Shown: positions 15,749 through 23,739 of the stretch, in pieces | Numbering within the stretch: the first letter of the stretch is position 1 | How the letters are laid out: the number at the start of each line of letters is the position of its first letter | DNA from: an uncultured Ruminiclostridium sp. | GTDB lineage: Bacteria; Bacillota; Clostridia; Oscillospirales; Ruminococcaceae | Assembly: GCA_947594425.1 (NCBI GenBank) | Contig: CANQED010000005.1 | Span: 1-64,000, forward strand | Direction of reading: 5' to 3' | DNA length: 64,000 nucleotides | Program-made: the position numbers and the translations under genes | Notes under the pieces: model-generated | Database searches by the model: none | Seen by the model: only the letters and a program-made list of their open reading frames with translations | What the model was told of the DNA's origin: nothing

Positions 15749-16594
15749 ATGGCTGTATTTACTAACCGTGCCACGGTGACATATGACGGCAGAGAAATAT
15801 CCTCTAATACCGCGCAGGGCGAGATAGTAGACCCGCTCTCGGTGAGAAAATACGCGGTAAACGACGACTATGCCCCTGACGGCACCGTCACCTATGTTGC
15901 GGTGATAACCAACTCTTCCGATATTCCCGTAAGCTCGGTAAGCCTTGTGGACGATCTCGGCGCGTATACTTTCGGCACCGGCAGCGTCACTCCGCTCTCC
16001 TACGTCGACGGGAGCGTAAAATATTTCTCGGGCGGTACTCTCCAGCCCGACCCCACGGTAAATGACGACGACGGGCTGACCGTGTCGGGACTTTCCGTCC
16101 CCGCAAACGGCGAGATAATGGTCATCTACCAGACCCAGGCCAACAGCTTTGCCCCCTTGGGCAGCGGCGCGGGGATAACCAACACCGTATACGCTATGTC
16201 GGCGGGCGGCACTCAGACCGACACCGCCTCCGCCACCGTAAACGCAAACAGCGCGGCTCAGCTGGCGGTCGACAAGAGCATATCCCCCGTACCCGTAACC
16301 TCGGGCGGTACGGTGACCTACACCTTTGTGATAAGCAACTCGGGCGCTGCCGCAGCTGACGACGTGGTGCTCTCCGACCTGTTTGACCCTATACTCTCCG
16401 ACATAACCGTCACCTATAACGGCACGTCTTGGACGGGCGGGGCAAACTACACCTATGACGAGACCTCGGGTCAGTTTACCACAGCGGCAAACGCGATAAG
16501 CGTACCCGCCGCCGCCTTTTCACAAAACGCCGCTACCGGCGAATGGTCGGTAACGCCCTCTACCGTCACTCTAACGGTGACAGGAACGGTTTAA
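15749..16594 (+). CDS. DUF11-domain protein without a signal peptide
   Basis: 281 residues made of two DUF11/isopeptide-like beta-sandwich domains (about 30-170 and 172-281); the second opens with LAVDKSISPVPVTSGGTVTYT. Such domains are normally extracellular stalks, but this protein begins directly with MAVFTNRATVTYDG: no signal peptide, membrane anchor or sortase motif. Similar leaderless DUF11 proteins occur in other Clostridia, and their location is unknown. The start follows AAAGGAAAAAGATGAT. It is transcribed alone and ends at a shared terminator with cysS. Confidence 0.8.
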   Translation: MAVFTNRATVTYDGREISSNTAQGEIVDPLSVRKYAVNDDYAPDGTVTYVAVITNSSDIPVSSVSLVDDLGAYTFGTGSVTPLSYVDGSVKYFSGGTLQPDPTVNDDDGLTVSGLSVPANGEIMVIYQTQANSFAPLGSGAGITNTVYAMSAGGTQTDTASATVNANSAAQLAVDKSISPVPVTSGGTVTYTFVISNSGAAAADDVVLSDLFDPILSDITVTYNGTSWTGGANYTYDETSGQFTTAANAISVPAAAFSQNAATGEWSVTPSTVTLTVTGTV

Positions 16595-16630
16595 ACCCTT
16601 TAGTTTCATTGTTATTCCTCCTGTATAGAA

Positions 16631-16667
16631 ATCGAGGGGCTGATTTTCTCAGCCTCTCGATGTTTTT
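16631..16667. terminator. Bidirectional terminator between the DUF11 gene and cysS
   Basis: ATCGAGGGGCTGA / TCAGCCTCTCGAT stem with GTTTTT on the plus side; lies between convergent stops. Confidence 0.8.
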
Positions 16668-16672
16668 ACTTA

Positions 16673-18082
16673 TTACTTCTTCTTGATAACCGTTCCCTGC
16701 CTTGTTTCCTCTACGATATAGCCGAGCGCGGTTATCTCATCTCTAAGCTTATCGGCGAGGGCAAAGTTCTTTTCCTTTCTCGCCTGCTGTCTTTGCTCGG
16801 CGAGAGCGACTACCTCGGCGGGCAGGGGCTCTTCTTTAGTCTCGCTTATTTTCTCGGCGTGGGAAATAAGCGACAACGACAGCACGCTGTCTATCTTAGA
16901 TATAGCGGCTATCTTATCAGCGGGGGCAGCGTCGGCTTTAAGCACATCATAAAGCGCCGTTATCGCGCCCGCGGTATTTAGATCCGCGTCCATAGCCTTA
17001 TTAAAGCCCTCCGTCAGCTCGTTTACCTTGTCGGGATCGGCTGTGCCGTCTTGCTGCGCGAGCAAGGGCGCTATGCGCGCAATAAGCTTCTCATACGCGG
17101 CGGCGGCGTTGTCGAGGTTCTCGTAGGTAAATACCAAAGATTTTCTGTAATGCGACTGTAGGCAGAAAAATCTGTACACTATCGGGTCATAGCCCTTTTC
17201 TTCGAGCAGCGACACGGTGAGAAATTCGCCCTTAGACTTGCTCATCTTGCCGTCGTTTGTATTAAGATGATGCACATGGAACCAAAAGTTGCACCACTTA
17301 TGCCCGAGGTACGCCTCGCTCTGCGCTATCTCATTTGTGTGATGAGGAAAGGCGTTATCTATCCCGCCGCAGTGTATATCGAGATATTCGCCGTTATACT
17401 TCATACTTATGCAGCTGCACTCTATATGCCAGCCGGGATAGCCCACTCCCCACGGGCTGTCCCATTTAAGCTCCTGATCTTCAAATTTTGACTTAGTAAA
17501 CCACAAGGCAAAGTCGGCGCTGTTTTTCTTATTCTCGTCGGCGTCCACGCCCTCGCGCACCCCGACCTCGAGATCCTCCGCCTTAAAATCGTTGAATACA
17601 TAATATTTTTCGGGCTTAGAGGTGTCAAAGTACACGTTGCCGCCCGCGATATACGCATAGCCCTTGTCGAGCAATACCTGTATCACGCGGATAAACTCGT
17701 CCACAAGCGTCGTCGCGGGTATCACGGTCGCGGGCTTTCTGATATTGAGCTTTTCGCAGTCGGCAAAAAATGCGTCGGTGTAAAACTTTGCTATCTCGCC
17801 TACCGACTTATGCTCGCGCTTTGCCCCCTCGACCATCTTGTCGTCGCCGTCGTCGCTGTCGCCCGTTAGGTGCCCCACGTCGGTGATATTCATAACGCGG
17901 TTTACGTCGTTGCCCAAATAGCCTAAATATTTTTCAAGCACGTCCTCCATAATATAGCTGCGCAGATTTCCTATATGCGCATAATGGTAGACCGTAGGTC
18001 CGCAGGTGTACATATTGACTTTTCCCTGCTCGTTAGGCACGAACAGCTCTTTCTTTCTTGTAAGGGTGTTGTAGATATACAT
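16673..18082 (-). CDS. cysS: Cysteinyl-tRNA synthetase
   Basis: 469 residues from the ATG at 18082, which follows AAGGAGAGC and lies one base after the cysE stop; the open frame extends 7 codons further into cysE. Class Ia synthetase charging tRNA-Cys. The HIGH-type motif is HIGN (36-39), KMSKS is present near 269, zinc ligands begin at Cys27 (TCGPTVY), and CSCIS plus HHTNEIAQSE are intact. The C-terminal DALR region is normal. Cotranscribed with cysE under a T-box. Confidence 0.95.
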   Translation of the reverse strand: MYIYNTLTRKKELFVPNEQGKVNMYTCGPTVYHYAHIGNLRSYIMEDVLEKYLGYLGNDVNRVMNITDVGHLTGDSDDGDDKMVEGAKREHKSVGEIAKFYTDAFFADCEKLNIRKPATVIPATTLVDEFIRVIQVLLDKGYAYIAGGNVYFDTSKPEKYYVFNDFKAEDLEVGVREGVDADENKKNSADFALWFTKSKFEDQELKWDSPWGVGYPGWHIECSCISMKYNGEYLDIHCGGIDNAFPHHTNEIAQSEAYLGHKWCNFWFHVHHLNTNDGKMSKSKGEFLTVSLLEEKGYDPIVYRFFCLQSHYRKSLVFTYENLDNAAAAYEKLIARIAPLLAQQDGTADPDKVNELTEGFNKAMDADLNTAGAITALYDVLKADAAPADKIAAISKIDSVLSLSLISHAEKISETKEEPLPAEVVALAEQRQQARKEKNFALADKLRDEITALGYIVEETRQGTVIKKK

Positions 18083-18083
18083 T

Positions 18084-18731
18084 TTAGCTCTCCTTTTCTT
18101 CAAGCTCCGATAGCTTGTGTTCTATGCGGTCGACGTGCACCGATATGCTGCACAGCTCCTGCGCGACGGGATCTGGAAAATGCACCTGATCCATGTCAAA
18201 GCGCGGCACACGCACGCCGTTTCTTCTTACTACTCTTGCGGGGACGCCCACGGCGGTACAGTCGGGCGGCACTTCGCTGAGTACCACGGCATTTGCCGCA
18301 ATCTTTGAATTGTCCCCTATCTTTATCGGACCGAGCACCCGCGCGCCCGCGCCGACCATAACATTATTGCCGAGGGTGGGGTGTCTTTTGCCCACGTCCT
18401 TGCCCGTACCGCCGAGCGTCACCCCCTGATATATTGTACAGTTGTCGCCTATTTCGGTCGTCTCTCCTATTACCACTCCGCTGCCGTGGTCGATAAACAG
18501 TCCCTTTCCTATCTCCGCACCCGGGTGTATCTCTATCCCCGTCTTTCTCAGCGCGCGCTGAGATATCCACCGTGCGATAAAATAATGCTTTTTCTTATAC
18601 CATTTATGAGCGCGGCGGTACGCCCTTATCGCCTTAAAGCTCGGATAGAGGAAATATACCTCCATACTGCTCTTGACTGCGGGGTCGCGCTCTTTTATCG
18701 ACTGTATCTCCGCCTTTATGCTGTCAAACAT
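18084..18731 (-). CDS. cysE: Serine O-acetyltransferase
   Basis: 215 residues from the ATG at 18731 behind AAAGGAGCAGAT (the open frame starts 12 codons earlier but lacks a ribosome site). Acetylates L-serine for cysteine synthesis. Short bacterial type: N-terminal helical part, then the left-handed beta-helix from about 65 with HGSGVVIGETT, the catalytic loop GGTGKDVGKRHP, and VGVPARVV. First gene of cysE-cysS, so cysteine supply and cysteine charging share one T-box control. Confidence 0.94.
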   Translation of the reverse strand: MFDSIKAEIQSIKERDPAVKSSMEVYFLYPSFKAIRAYRRAHKWYKKKHYFIARWISQRALRKTGIEIHPGAEIGKGLFIDHGSGVVIGETTEIGDNCTIYQGVTLGGTGKDVGKRHPTLGNNVMVGAGARVLGPIKIGDNSKIAANAVVLSEVPPDCTAVGVPARVVRRNGVRVPRFDMDQVHFPDPVAQELCSISVHVDRIEHKLSELEEKES

Positions 18732-18745
18732 ATCTGCTCCTTTAA

Positions 18746-18955
18746 AATAAAAATCGCCCTCCCCCAATATTCGGGCGAAGGCGATAAGCTCACGGTTCCA
18801 CTTCGTTTTCTCGGCAATGCCGACTCTGTGTCCTTAACGCGGACAAACGCGCGGTAATTTCCTCCCGCAGACTTAGGGCAATGCCCGCACAGCCGCACTT
18901 TACCGAAAGAACTGCCGCCTCGCACCGTCTGCGGCTCTCTGTAAGCTCCTTTTAT
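18746..18955 (-). ncRNA. T-box leader (cysteine) controlling cysE-cysS
   Basis: The conserved T-box AGTGGAACCGTGAGC lies at 18802-18788 on the minus strand. It is followed directly by the terminator stem ATCGCCTTCGCCC / GGGGGAGGGCGAT (18785-18753) with a TTTTTATTTT tract. Upstream, AGAGAGCCGCAGAC near 18945 begins a long stem I. The regulated genes indicate tRNA-Cys; I could not place the UGC specifier with certainty. Uncharged tRNA-Cys would favour the antiterminator. The leader explains the 350-bp gap before cysE. Confidence 0.88.
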
Positions 18956-19018
18956 CGGCTATCTTGCCGTGCATAGTCGTTATAATATTCGGCACAAACA
19001 TACCGTCCGTACAGCTTT

Positions 19019-19047
19019 ATTTTACCACACGGCGGCCGATATGTCAA
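19019..19047 (-). promoter_or_regulatory. Promoter of the T-box leader and cysE-cysS
   Basis: Minus strand TTGACA (19047-19042), 17-bp spacer, TAAAAT (19024-19019). Confidence 0.8.
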
Positions 19048-19084
19048 GTAGTTAATATATTTTATGCATATTTAGGAAAAAGCG

Positions 19085-19516
19085 TCAGCCTCGGCAAAGC
19101 TCATCACCGCTGATAAGCTGTATGCCGTTGTCTGTGAGTACTTTTATCGCTTGGTCGTTGTCCTCTACGCGGATAACGATATCCGCCCTGCCCGCAGTCT
19201 TACCCATTACCGAATAAAGATAATCGATATTTATGCCGTTGTCGTTTATTATATCCATTACCTTATACAGCGAGCCCGACACATCGGGTATGGTAAACGC
19301 TATCACCTTAGTCACCGCCGCGGTGCAGCCGTCCGACTTAAGCGCCGCTATAGCCTTTTCGGTGTCATCGACTATCAACCGCATAATGCCGAAATCGGTG
19401 GTGTCCGCTATCGTCATGGCGCGTATATCTATGCCGCTGTCATGCAGCACCTTCATTACGTCGGCAAGCCTGCCCTGCTTATTCTCCACAAATACCGAGA
19501 TCTGATCTATCAGCAT
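19085..19516 (-). CDS. Tandem ACT-domain protein
   Basis: 143 residues with two ACT domains (about 4-68 and 71-138); each shows the pattern of a strand followed by GxLxxVMxxLxxxGI. ACT domains bind amino acids and act as allosteric sensors. The protein has no enzyme domain. It lies 27 bp after paaK, a pairing seen in many anaerobes together with indolepyruvate ferredoxin oxidoreductase. A sensor of aromatic or branched amino acids for the aryl-CoA ligase is the likely role. The start follows GAAAGGACGG. Confidence 0.85.
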   Translation of the reverse strand: MLIDQISVFVENKQGRLADVMKVLHDSGIDIRAMTIADTTDFGIMRLIVDDTEKAIAALKSDGCTAAVTKVIAFTIPDVSGSLYKVMDIINDNGINIDYLYSVMGKTAGRADIVIRVEDNDQAIKVLTDNGIQLISGDELCRG

Positions 19517-19543
19517 ATGATTACCGTCCTTTCACAATATGTA

Positions 19544-20866
19544 TTATTTCTTTTCAAACTTATTCTTTATCTCGCGGTTGTCCTTAACTCTTACCGCCTT
19601 GCCCATAGAGCGCGCTAAGGTCTTAGGCTCGAGCAGCTTTATGCTTACTCCTACGCCGATAGCGGAATCTATCGCCGCCTTTACCCGCTTTTTATAATTT
19701 TCGAGCGTCTTTACATCGTCGCCGAACATATCGGGTCTGGTCTCAAGCTGCACCTCTAGCGTATCGAGATTGTTTACCCTGTTGACCTCGAGTAAATAAT
19801 TAGTAGCCTTTTCGTCGACAGAGAGCAATGCCGCCTCTATCTGGGAGGGGAATACGTTTACGCCGCGTATGATGAGCATATCGTCGGTGCGGCCTTGGGG
19901 CTTAAGCATACGGACGAGCGTCCTGCCGCACTCGCACTTGTCATATACAAGCGACGCTATATCTCTTGTGCGATAGCGTATCAGCGGCATAGCCTCTTTA
20001 GTTATGCAGGTGAACACAAGCTCGCCCTGCTGTCCCGCGGGCAATACCTCTAGCGTGTCGGGGTCGATTATCTCGGGTATAAAGTGATCCTCGCAGATAT
20101 GCATACCCGCCTGACATACGCATTCTGCCGACACCGACGGACCCATTATCTCGGACAGTCCGTACAGGTCGTACGCCTTTAATCCTAGCCCCTCTTCTAT
20201 CTGACGGCGCATCTCCTCCGTCCACGGCTCTGCGCCGAACAGCCCCGCCTTAAGCTTAAAGTCCGACTTTTTAAACCCCTTTTCCTGCATAAGCTCGATA
20301 AGGCTTATCGCGTACGACGGGGTCATACATATTATAGACGAGCCAAAGTCGCGGAACATCTCGAGCTGGCGCATACTGTTCCCCGCCGAGGCGGGTATAG
20401 CGGTAGCCCCGAGCTTCTCCGCGCCGTAGTGCATTCCGAGCCCGCCCGTAAACAGTCCGTACCCGTATGATACATGCACATAGTCGTCCTTAGTCCCGCC
20501 GACGTTTACTAATGCGCGCGCGGCGCATTCCGCCCAGATATCTATGTCCTTAGCGGTATAGCCGACTACGGTCTGCTTTCCGGTGGTGCCGGAAGAGGCG
20601 TGTACGCGCACGACCTCGGACGCGGGCACGGCAAACATCCCGTATGGATAATTGTCGCGCAGATCCTGCTTTACCGTAAACGGCAGCTTAGACAGGTCGG
20701 CGATAGACTTGATGTCCTCGGGTCTCACCCCCGCGGCGTCCATTTTCGCGCGATAGGGCGCGACGTTCTCGTAGACCCTGCGCACGGTGTTTGCAAGGCG
20801 ATAGGATTGCAGCGCCTCAAGCTCGCTGCGCGGCGCACATTCAATGTCCTTGTTCCAGTAGTTCAT
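19544..20866 (-). CDS. paaK: Phenylacetate-CoA ligase family protein
   Basis: 440 residues from the ATG at 20866, which has GGGAAC upstream; the open frame runs 22 codons further without support. Adenylate-forming ligase that activates phenylacetate or related aryl acids to CoA thioesters. Motifs: HASSGTTGKQTVVGYT (phosphate loop), YGLSE near 235, YRTRD near 305 and the C-terminal hinge GRTDDMLIIRGVNVFPSQIE. In fermenters this usually works with 2-oxoacid ferredoxin oxidoreductases in aromatic amino acid metabolism; those genes are not in this window. Confidence 0.9.
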   Translation of the reverse strand: MNYWNKDIECAPRSELEALQSYRLANTVRRVYENVAPYRAKMDAAGVRPEDIKSIADLSKLPFTVKQDLRDNYPYGMFAVPASEVVRVHASSGTTGKQTVVGYTAKDIDIWAECAARALVNVGGTKDDYVHVSYGYGLFTGGLGMHYGAEKLGATAIPASAGNSMRQLEMFRDFGSSIICMTPSYAISLIELMQEKGFKKSDFKLKAGLFGAEPWTEEMRRQIEEGLGLKAYDLYGLSEIMGPSVSAECVCQAGMHICEDHFIPEIIDPDTLEVLPAGQQGELVFTCITKEAMPLIRYRTRDIASLVYDKCECGRTLVRMLKPQGRTDDMLIIRGVNVFPSQIEAALLSVDEKATNYLLEVNRVNNLDTLEVQLETRPDMFGDDVKTLENYKKRVKAAIDSAIGVGVSIKLLEPKTLARSMGKAVRVKDNREIKNKFEKK

Positions 20867-20944
20867 CGGTTTAGTTCCCTTTCGGTTTATTTTAACGGTC
20901 ACGCAGTCTGCGCCAAAAGCCGACGCAAACACTTTAACACCTTA

Positions 20945-20973
20945 ATATTACCATATTTTCTCCAAAATGTCAA
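20945..20973 (-). promoter_or_regulatory. Promoter of paaK and the ACT gene
   Basis: Minus strand TTGACA (20973-20968), 17-bp spacer, TAATAT (20950-20945). The 312-bp gap 20867-21178 holds this promoter and the divergent GH130 promoter; nothing else is evident. Confidence 0.75.
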
Positions 20974-21084
20974 CGATTTTGTTAAAAATAATCGGTAGAT
21001 TTTTACATATTGCGGGAGCTTGTTTCTTAAGTAATTTACTTAAATTTTCCGCAAAAATTAAGTAAAAAATTTTCAAAAAACCTC

Positions 21085-21113
21085 TTGCATTTTTTACCGC
21101 ATTATGCTATACT
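21085..21113 (+). promoter_or_regulatory. Promoter of the GH130 gene
   Basis: TTGCAT (21085-21090), 17-bp spacer and TATACT (21108-21113). Confidence 0.75.
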
Positions 21114-21178
21114 GTAAATGAGAGATAGGCGAGAGCCGTCTTTTTGATAACGGAATTTTTTTACAAGGAGAAAAGAAA

Positions 21179-22177
21179 ATGAGCGTAAAGATCATTAACG
21201 GCACTTCGCTGCCCAACATCCCGTGGCAGGAGCGCCCCGAGGGGTGCAAGGACGTCGTATGGCGTGCCGACTTCAACCCGATAATCCCGCGCGACCTGCT
21301 TCCTACGAGCAACTCTATATTCAACAGCGCGGTAGTTCCCTTTAACGGCAAGTTTGCGGGCGTGTTCCGCGTTGACGACAAGGAAAGAAATATGGCTATC
21401 CACGCGGGCTTTTCCGACGACGGTATCCACTGGAACATCAACGAGAAAAAGGTAGAGTGGATAAACGACGACCCCGAGACCGCCGAGGCTAATCCTTGGC
21501 AGTACGGCTATGACCCCCGCTGCGTATGGATAGAGGACAGATACTGGATCACCTGGTGCAACGCCTACGGCTGGAAGCCTACTATCGGCGTGGGCTGGAC
21601 TAAGGACTTTAAAGAGTTCCACCAGTGCGAGAACGCATTCTTGCCCTTTAACAGGAACGGCGTTATGTTCCCCCGCAAGATAAACGGCAAGTACGTTATG
21701 TTCAGCCGTCCCTCCGACTCGGGTCATACTCCTTTCGGCGATATGTATTTATCGCAGTCGCCCGATATGAAATACTGGGGCGAGCACAGACACGTTATGG
21801 CTCCGTTTAAGGGCTGGGAGGCCAAGAAGATCGGCGCGGGTCCTATCCCGATAGAGACCGACGAGGGCTGGCTGATATTCTATCACGGCGTTCTCGAGAG
21901 CTGCAACGGCTTTGTATACAGCTTTGGCGCAGCTATCCTCGACATAGACAAGCCGTGGAAAGTAAAATATCGCTGCAGCGAATACCTGCTGAACCCCAGA
22001 GAGATATACGAGTGCGTAGGCGACGTTCAGAACGTTACATTCCCCTGCGCCGCTCTTTGTGACGCTGACACAGGCAGGATAGCTATTTACTACGGCTGCG
22101 CCGACACCTGCGTAAGCATGGCGTTCTGCACCGCAGACGAGGTAGTAGAGTACATTAAAAAGCACAGCAGCGTTTGA
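21179..22177 (+). CDS. GH130 beta-1,4-mannoside phosphorylase
   Basis: 332 residues of glycoside hydrolase family 130. These enzymes phosphorolyse beta-1,4-mannosides to mannose 1-phosphate. Five-bladed propeller features are visible: [25 protein letters not shown] with the predicted proton donor Asp112, [14 protein letters not shown], and WLIFYHGV. Overall it resembles the manno-oligosaccharide phosphorylase branch known from Ruminococcus albus; the mannosylglucose branch is the alternative. There is no signal peptide, so it acts inside the cell. AAGGAG precedes the ATG. It fits with the GH26 mannanase at 53 kb. Confidence 0.9.
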   Translation: MSVKIINGTSLPNIPWQERPEGCKDVVWRADFNPIIPRDLLPTSNSIFNSAVVPFNGKFAGVFRVDDKERNMAIHAGFSDDGIHWNINEKKVEWINDDPETAEANPWQYGYDPRCVWIEDRYWITWCNAYGWKPTIGVGWTKDFKEFHQCENAFLPFNRNGVMFPRKINGKYVMFSRPSDSGHTPFGDMYLSQSPDMKYWGEHRHVMAPFKGWEAKKIGAGPIPIETDEGWLIFYHGVLESCNGFVYSFGAAILDIDKPWKVKYRCSEYLLNPREIYECVGDVQNVTFPCAALCDADTGRIAIYYGCADTCVSMAFCTADEVVEYIKKHSSV

Positions 22178-22212
22178 TCACGATACATAACATAATCGGA
22201 TAAGAAAACACG

Positions 22213-22248
22213 AGCCGCAGGCGTATAAAAAGCCTGCGGCTGTATTTT
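22213..22248 (+). terminator. Intrinsic terminator after the GH130 gene
   Basis: AGCCGCAGGC / GCCTGCGGCT stem followed by GTATTTTTA. Confidence 0.85.
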
Positions 22249-22261
22249 TACCTATACTTTT

Positions 22262-23305
22262 TTATTCCTCTTCCACCGTGAACGTCTTTAGCTTAGTCGT
22301 ACTGCCGTCATTTCGGTCGTACATATACTTCCCGCCCTTAGAATTATTTTCTCCCCAAGTATTATATATCAAAAATCTCTCGTCGATAATAAAGTAATCA
22401 GACACGTTCTCGGCCACAAGTACCGTCTTACCGTCGGACGACAATATGCTCAGCGCGTCCTTTGTATCAATGGATAGCTTTTCGCCGCTGTCTATATAAT
22501 AAATATCCCCGTTATACACCTTGTAGTCTAAGGTGTCCAAGCCCGTCTTTTCACACTTGCCGTCGGGAGTGACCTTATATATCGGGAAAGAGCCCGGCTG
22601 CTCCCCGGGGATAGCAATATACATATCTGAGTTGCTGTCCGCCTCAAAGGCGCTTATATGCGTTATCTCCTCGGGCAGCGGTACGGTATCGACGCTCATA
22701 TCCGACAATTTAAGGCGGTCGACCACCCTGTCGAGATTGTCCGCCTCGACGCGCAAATAATACTCGTCCGACATCCCGAAATAAAAGCCGCCGTCAGATA
22801 CCTTATGCTCAAATATCTTCGCTGTTTCCTCGGTCTTTACGTCAAAATAATAGTTGCCCGAATACAGCTTATTATCATTTGCGATAAGATAGCTGCCGTC
22901 AAAGTCCGCGGGCGTATCCTCCACCTGCTCATAAAGCGTATCGCCCTTAAAATCGCGGTATATTATCCTGCCGCCCGTGTCCTCAACGCCGCCCGTCTTT
23001 TCGTATACGATAAAGGCACACTTTACCCCGTTATGCCCGAGGTCCGCCTTGCTCGTGCGCACGGCCTCTTTCTCCTCGGGGTCATATTCGTAATAGCCGT
23101 CCTCGCCGACGTAGTAAATAAAGCCGTCCTTCTTGACGGCGGCGATCTCGTCGCCGAACGGCACATCGACCGTGCCCCTTTCTCCCGCAAAATCGAGGAC
23201 AAATCCCTGCGGGTCTGTCTCGGATACATAATCGTTATTGTCAGAGCATGCGGTCATGGTAGCTGTTAAAATGCCTGCTAAAATAAACATACATAGGTTT
23301 TTCAT
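22262..23305 (-). CDS. Lipoprotein with a beta-propeller-like repeat domain (DUF5050-like)
   Basis: 347 residues. A lipoprotein signal peptide ends at the lipobox TMTAC with Cys20, so it should be lipid-anchored outside the membrane. The mature part repeats short strands of the type DGFIYYVGEDGYYEYD, GDIYYIDSG and DMYIAIPGEQ, as in DUF5050/TolB-like propellers, mostly with unknown ligands. No catalytic motif is seen. It has its own promoter (23377-23405) and is convergent with the GH130 gene, so no functional link is implied. Confidence 0.75.
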   Translation of the reverse strand: MKNLCMFILAGILTATMTACSDNNDYVSETDPQGFVLDFAGERGTVDVPFGDEIAAVKKDGFIYYVGEDGYYEYDPEEKEAVRTSKADLGHNGVKCAFIVYEKTGGVEDTGGRIIYRDFKGDTLYEQVEDTPADFDGSYLIANDNKLYSGNYYFDVKTEETAKIFEHKVSDGGFYFGMSDEYYLRVEADNLDRVVDRLKLSDMSVDTVPLPEEITHISAFEADSNSDMYIAIPGEQPGSFPIYKVTPDGKCEKTGLDTLDYKVYNGDIYYIDSGEKLSIDTKDALSILSSDGKTVLVAENVSDYFIIDERFLIYNTWGENNSKGGKYMYDRNDGSTTKLKTFTVEEE

Positions 23306-23376
23306 ATAGATACCTCCGTTGTTTTAAAAAAATTATGGATAATAATGCGATCGAGAAAAGTTATTCATTTGTATTT

Positions 23377-23405
23377 ATAATAACACATATTCTTATATTT
23401 GTCAA
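23377..23405 (-). promoter_or_regulatory. Promoter of the lipoprotein gene
   Basis: Minus strand TTGACA (23405-23400), 17-bp spacer, TATTAT (23382-23377). Confidence 0.75.
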
Positions 23406-23457
23406 TACCGATTTACCGATAAAGTCTACTTTTATTTTAGTGCTTTTGCTATAAAAT

Positions 23458-23485
23458 ATACGAGCTGCCGAAACTCGACAGCTCG
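23458..23485 (-). terminator. Terminator stem, gene-distal copy, flanking element A
   Basis: 28 bp containing CGAGCTG / CAGCTCG, followed on the minus strand by the T-rich ATTTTATAG. Identical to 23698-23725. This copy keeps the T-tract, so it is probably the original terminator of the giant surface-protein gene. Confidence 0.8.
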
Positions 23486-23697
23486 TAAGTGTCTGTCGAA
23501 AAAGGTTTTAATAAAAAATATCAAGCTAAAATATTCGGAAGAAAAAGACGGGGTTATGCTGCCGCCGTGCGGCGGACAGCTTACGCTCATTTCTCAAATG
23601 AGAAATAAGCTACGGGGGTAAAAACATCAGGTTTTTGCCCCCATTTGAGATAAGTTTCAGCTTCGGAAAACACCGCAAGGTGTTTTTCGACAAGCTG
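23486..23697 (-). mobile_element. Structured non-coding element A (212 bp) between duplicated terminator stems
   Basis: Shares 83 of 84 bp (23614-23697) with 41736-41819 and further similarity at its other end with element B. Read on the minus strand it starts CAGCTTGTCGAAAAACACC, and its ends carry a 10-bp inverted repeat TGTCGAAAAA / TTTTTCGACA. Internal stems: AAAACACC/GGTGTTTT, GGGGG-AAAAAC/GTTTTT-CCCCC, and, only in this copy, two more in a 67-bp insert at 23547-23613. No ORF. A small non-autonomous mobile element is the best explanation; a structured 3'-UTR RNA is the alternative. Confidence 0.65.
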
Positions 23698-23725
23698 ATA
23701 CGAGCTGCCGAAACTCGACAGCTCG
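23698..23725 (-). repeat. Terminator stem, gene-proximal copy, flanking element A
   Basis: Identical 28-bp copy of 23458-23485, placed 15 bp after the giant gene's stop, but followed by the element instead of a T-tract. Confidence 0.85.
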
Positions 23726-23739
23726 CAATTGTTATTCTG

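Noticed and set aside
23486..23697. Group II intron or IS element at element A
   Set aside because: Far too short, no reverse transcriptase or transposase frame, and no intron domain V pattern seen.
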